NCBI GenBank assembly: GCA_008501835.1
Contig: QQUB01000315.1
Coordinates: 1 to 13,491 of the forward strand
Length of the DNA stretch: 13,491 nucleotides
Source of the DNA: Bacteroidota bacterium
GTDB taxonomy: Bacteria > Bacteroidota > Bacteroidia > Chitinophagales > Saprospiraceae
Direction of reading: 5' to 3'
The notes below the pieces were generated by a model, which had not been told where the DNA came from, made no database searches, and saw only the letters and a program-made list of their open reading frames with translations. Each line of letters starts with the position of its first letter. Position 1 is the stretch's first letter. Both the position numbers and the translations under genes were made by a program. Of the stretch, positions 12,990 to 13,491 are shown in pieces.

Positions 12990-13491
12990 TCAGGTTTTTA
13001 CAAATTTTTCTGTTCGTACATTTCCTTCGCTATCACTGACCTGCAGGATATACAGGCCAGGAGGAAGGGTGCTCACGTCTAACTGTGTAAAACCGTCTTC
13101 GTCATGGTCGGTCAGTGTTCTCTGTATCATTTGTCCGTGTAAATTGTAAATCAGTATTTCAGTCAATTGCTTGCCTTTCCAGCCGAGACGCAGCTCATTT
13201 TCGACTGGATTGGTCATGTAAAAAGGAGTGTCGTTTTCAACAGGAATTTGAATTTCAAATACATCGCATTCCCCAAGTGTCCAGGTAGTGACTCCATGAT
13301 GCCACCTGGCTATACAGGCATTTTGATAGGTAATTCCGTCACAGCCACAAACCGGGAATTGAAAGCCCGGACAGATGAAATTTGGATCGATCAGTGATTC
13401 GTCGACGCACAATTCTTCACAGCTAACATAGACCAGATCACATATTTCCAGTCCCTGTCCAGGGAAGCATTCCTCCCCGTCAGGCCCTTCC
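12990..13491 (-). CDS. C-terminal part of a secreted Kazal-like / T9SS-sorted protein (5' end outside window)
   Basis: This frame is open to the right edge of the window, so the gene is cut there. A start at the TTG at 13412 would be wrong, because protein-like sequence continues upstream (CFPGQGLEICDLVYVSCEEL). Visible parts are a Cys-rich lead-in, then a Kazal-like module (13266-13409) with CICPG-like spacing around PVCGCDGITYQNAC and ending TLGEC. The last 77 or so residues form a T9SS sorting domain containing NPVENELRLGW, LPPGLYILQV and TEKFVKT, ending at TGA. The Kazal module is clearly related to that of the downstream gene: both read C-x-D-x-SLI, then F-Q/x-PVCGCD-x-x-TY-x-N-x-C-x-A, and WT-x-G-x-C. 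Both proteins are probably secreted together by T9SS. Protease inhibition is the classical Kazal role but is not established for these bacterial versions. The spacer to the next gene is 80 bp. Confidence 0.88.
   Translation of the reverse strand, partial: EGPDGEECFPGQGLEICDLVYVSCEELCVDESLIDPNFICPGFQFPVCGCDGITYQNACIARWHHGVTTWTLGECDVFEIQIPVENDTPFYMTNPVENELRLGWKGKQLTEILIYNLHGQMIQRTLTDHDEDGFTQLDVSTLPPGLYILQVSDSEGNVRTEKFVKT

Noticed and set aside
12990..13412. Reading the rightmost minus-strand gene as a complete 140-residue protein starting at 13412
   Set aside because: The codon at 13412 is TTG, and the frame stays open with Cys-rich, domain-like sequence to the window edge. The gene is 5'-truncated by the window, not short.

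Overview
The window looks like chromosome of a Bacteroidota bacterium, most likely of the Saprospiria/Lewinella type. The evidence is two adjacent secreted proteins with type IX secretion (T9SS) C-terminal domains, bacterial Kazal-type modules, a Bacteroidota-style ECF sigma factor, an orphan kynurenine 3-monooxygenase, a TAnnTTTG-type promoter box, and few Shine-Dalgarno sequences. Lineage is inferred from protein style only; no rRNA is present. There are no tRNAs, CRISPR arrays, transposases or phage genes.

Layout. Positions 82-1431 (+) encode kynurenine 3-monooxygenase, followed by a CATAG-rich inverted repeat that faces a small conserved-looking gene (1517-1741, -). Positions 1944-4766 (-) encode UvrA, the damage sensor of nucleotide excision repair, probably from a TTG codon. 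Upstream of it lies a 386-bp gene-free stretch. This holds two tandem minus-strand terminators and a composite inverted-repeat element resembling dispersed Bacteroidota intergenic repeats. Next is an ECF sigma factor (5153-5734, -) with a candidate promoter and a hairpin-forming leader. Divergent from it is an M3-family oligoendopeptidase (6048-7742, +), then a WecA/TagO-like polyprenyl-phosphate sugar-1-phosphate transferase (7830-8981, +) and a closely coupled CrcB/Fluc fluoride channel (8992-9354, +). A small minus-strand gene (9343-9642) overlaps the 3' end of crcB by 12 bp.

The right third (9760-13491, -) is the accessory part. It holds a 1049-residue cysteine-rich secreted protein built as A-B-A'-B' repeats plus PKD-like, Kazal-like, FN3-like and T9SS sorting domains. 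Upstream of it is the 3' end of a second Kazal + T9SS protein whose 5' part lies outside the window.

The left two thirds are mostly unrelated housekeeping genes; the only convincing operon-like pair is wecA-like/crcB. The most novel material is the alternating disulfide-rich repeat architecture of the secreted protein, its Kazal-bearing neighbour, and the structured intergenic region between the sigma factor and uvrA. I did not find a complete undescribed multi-gene system.
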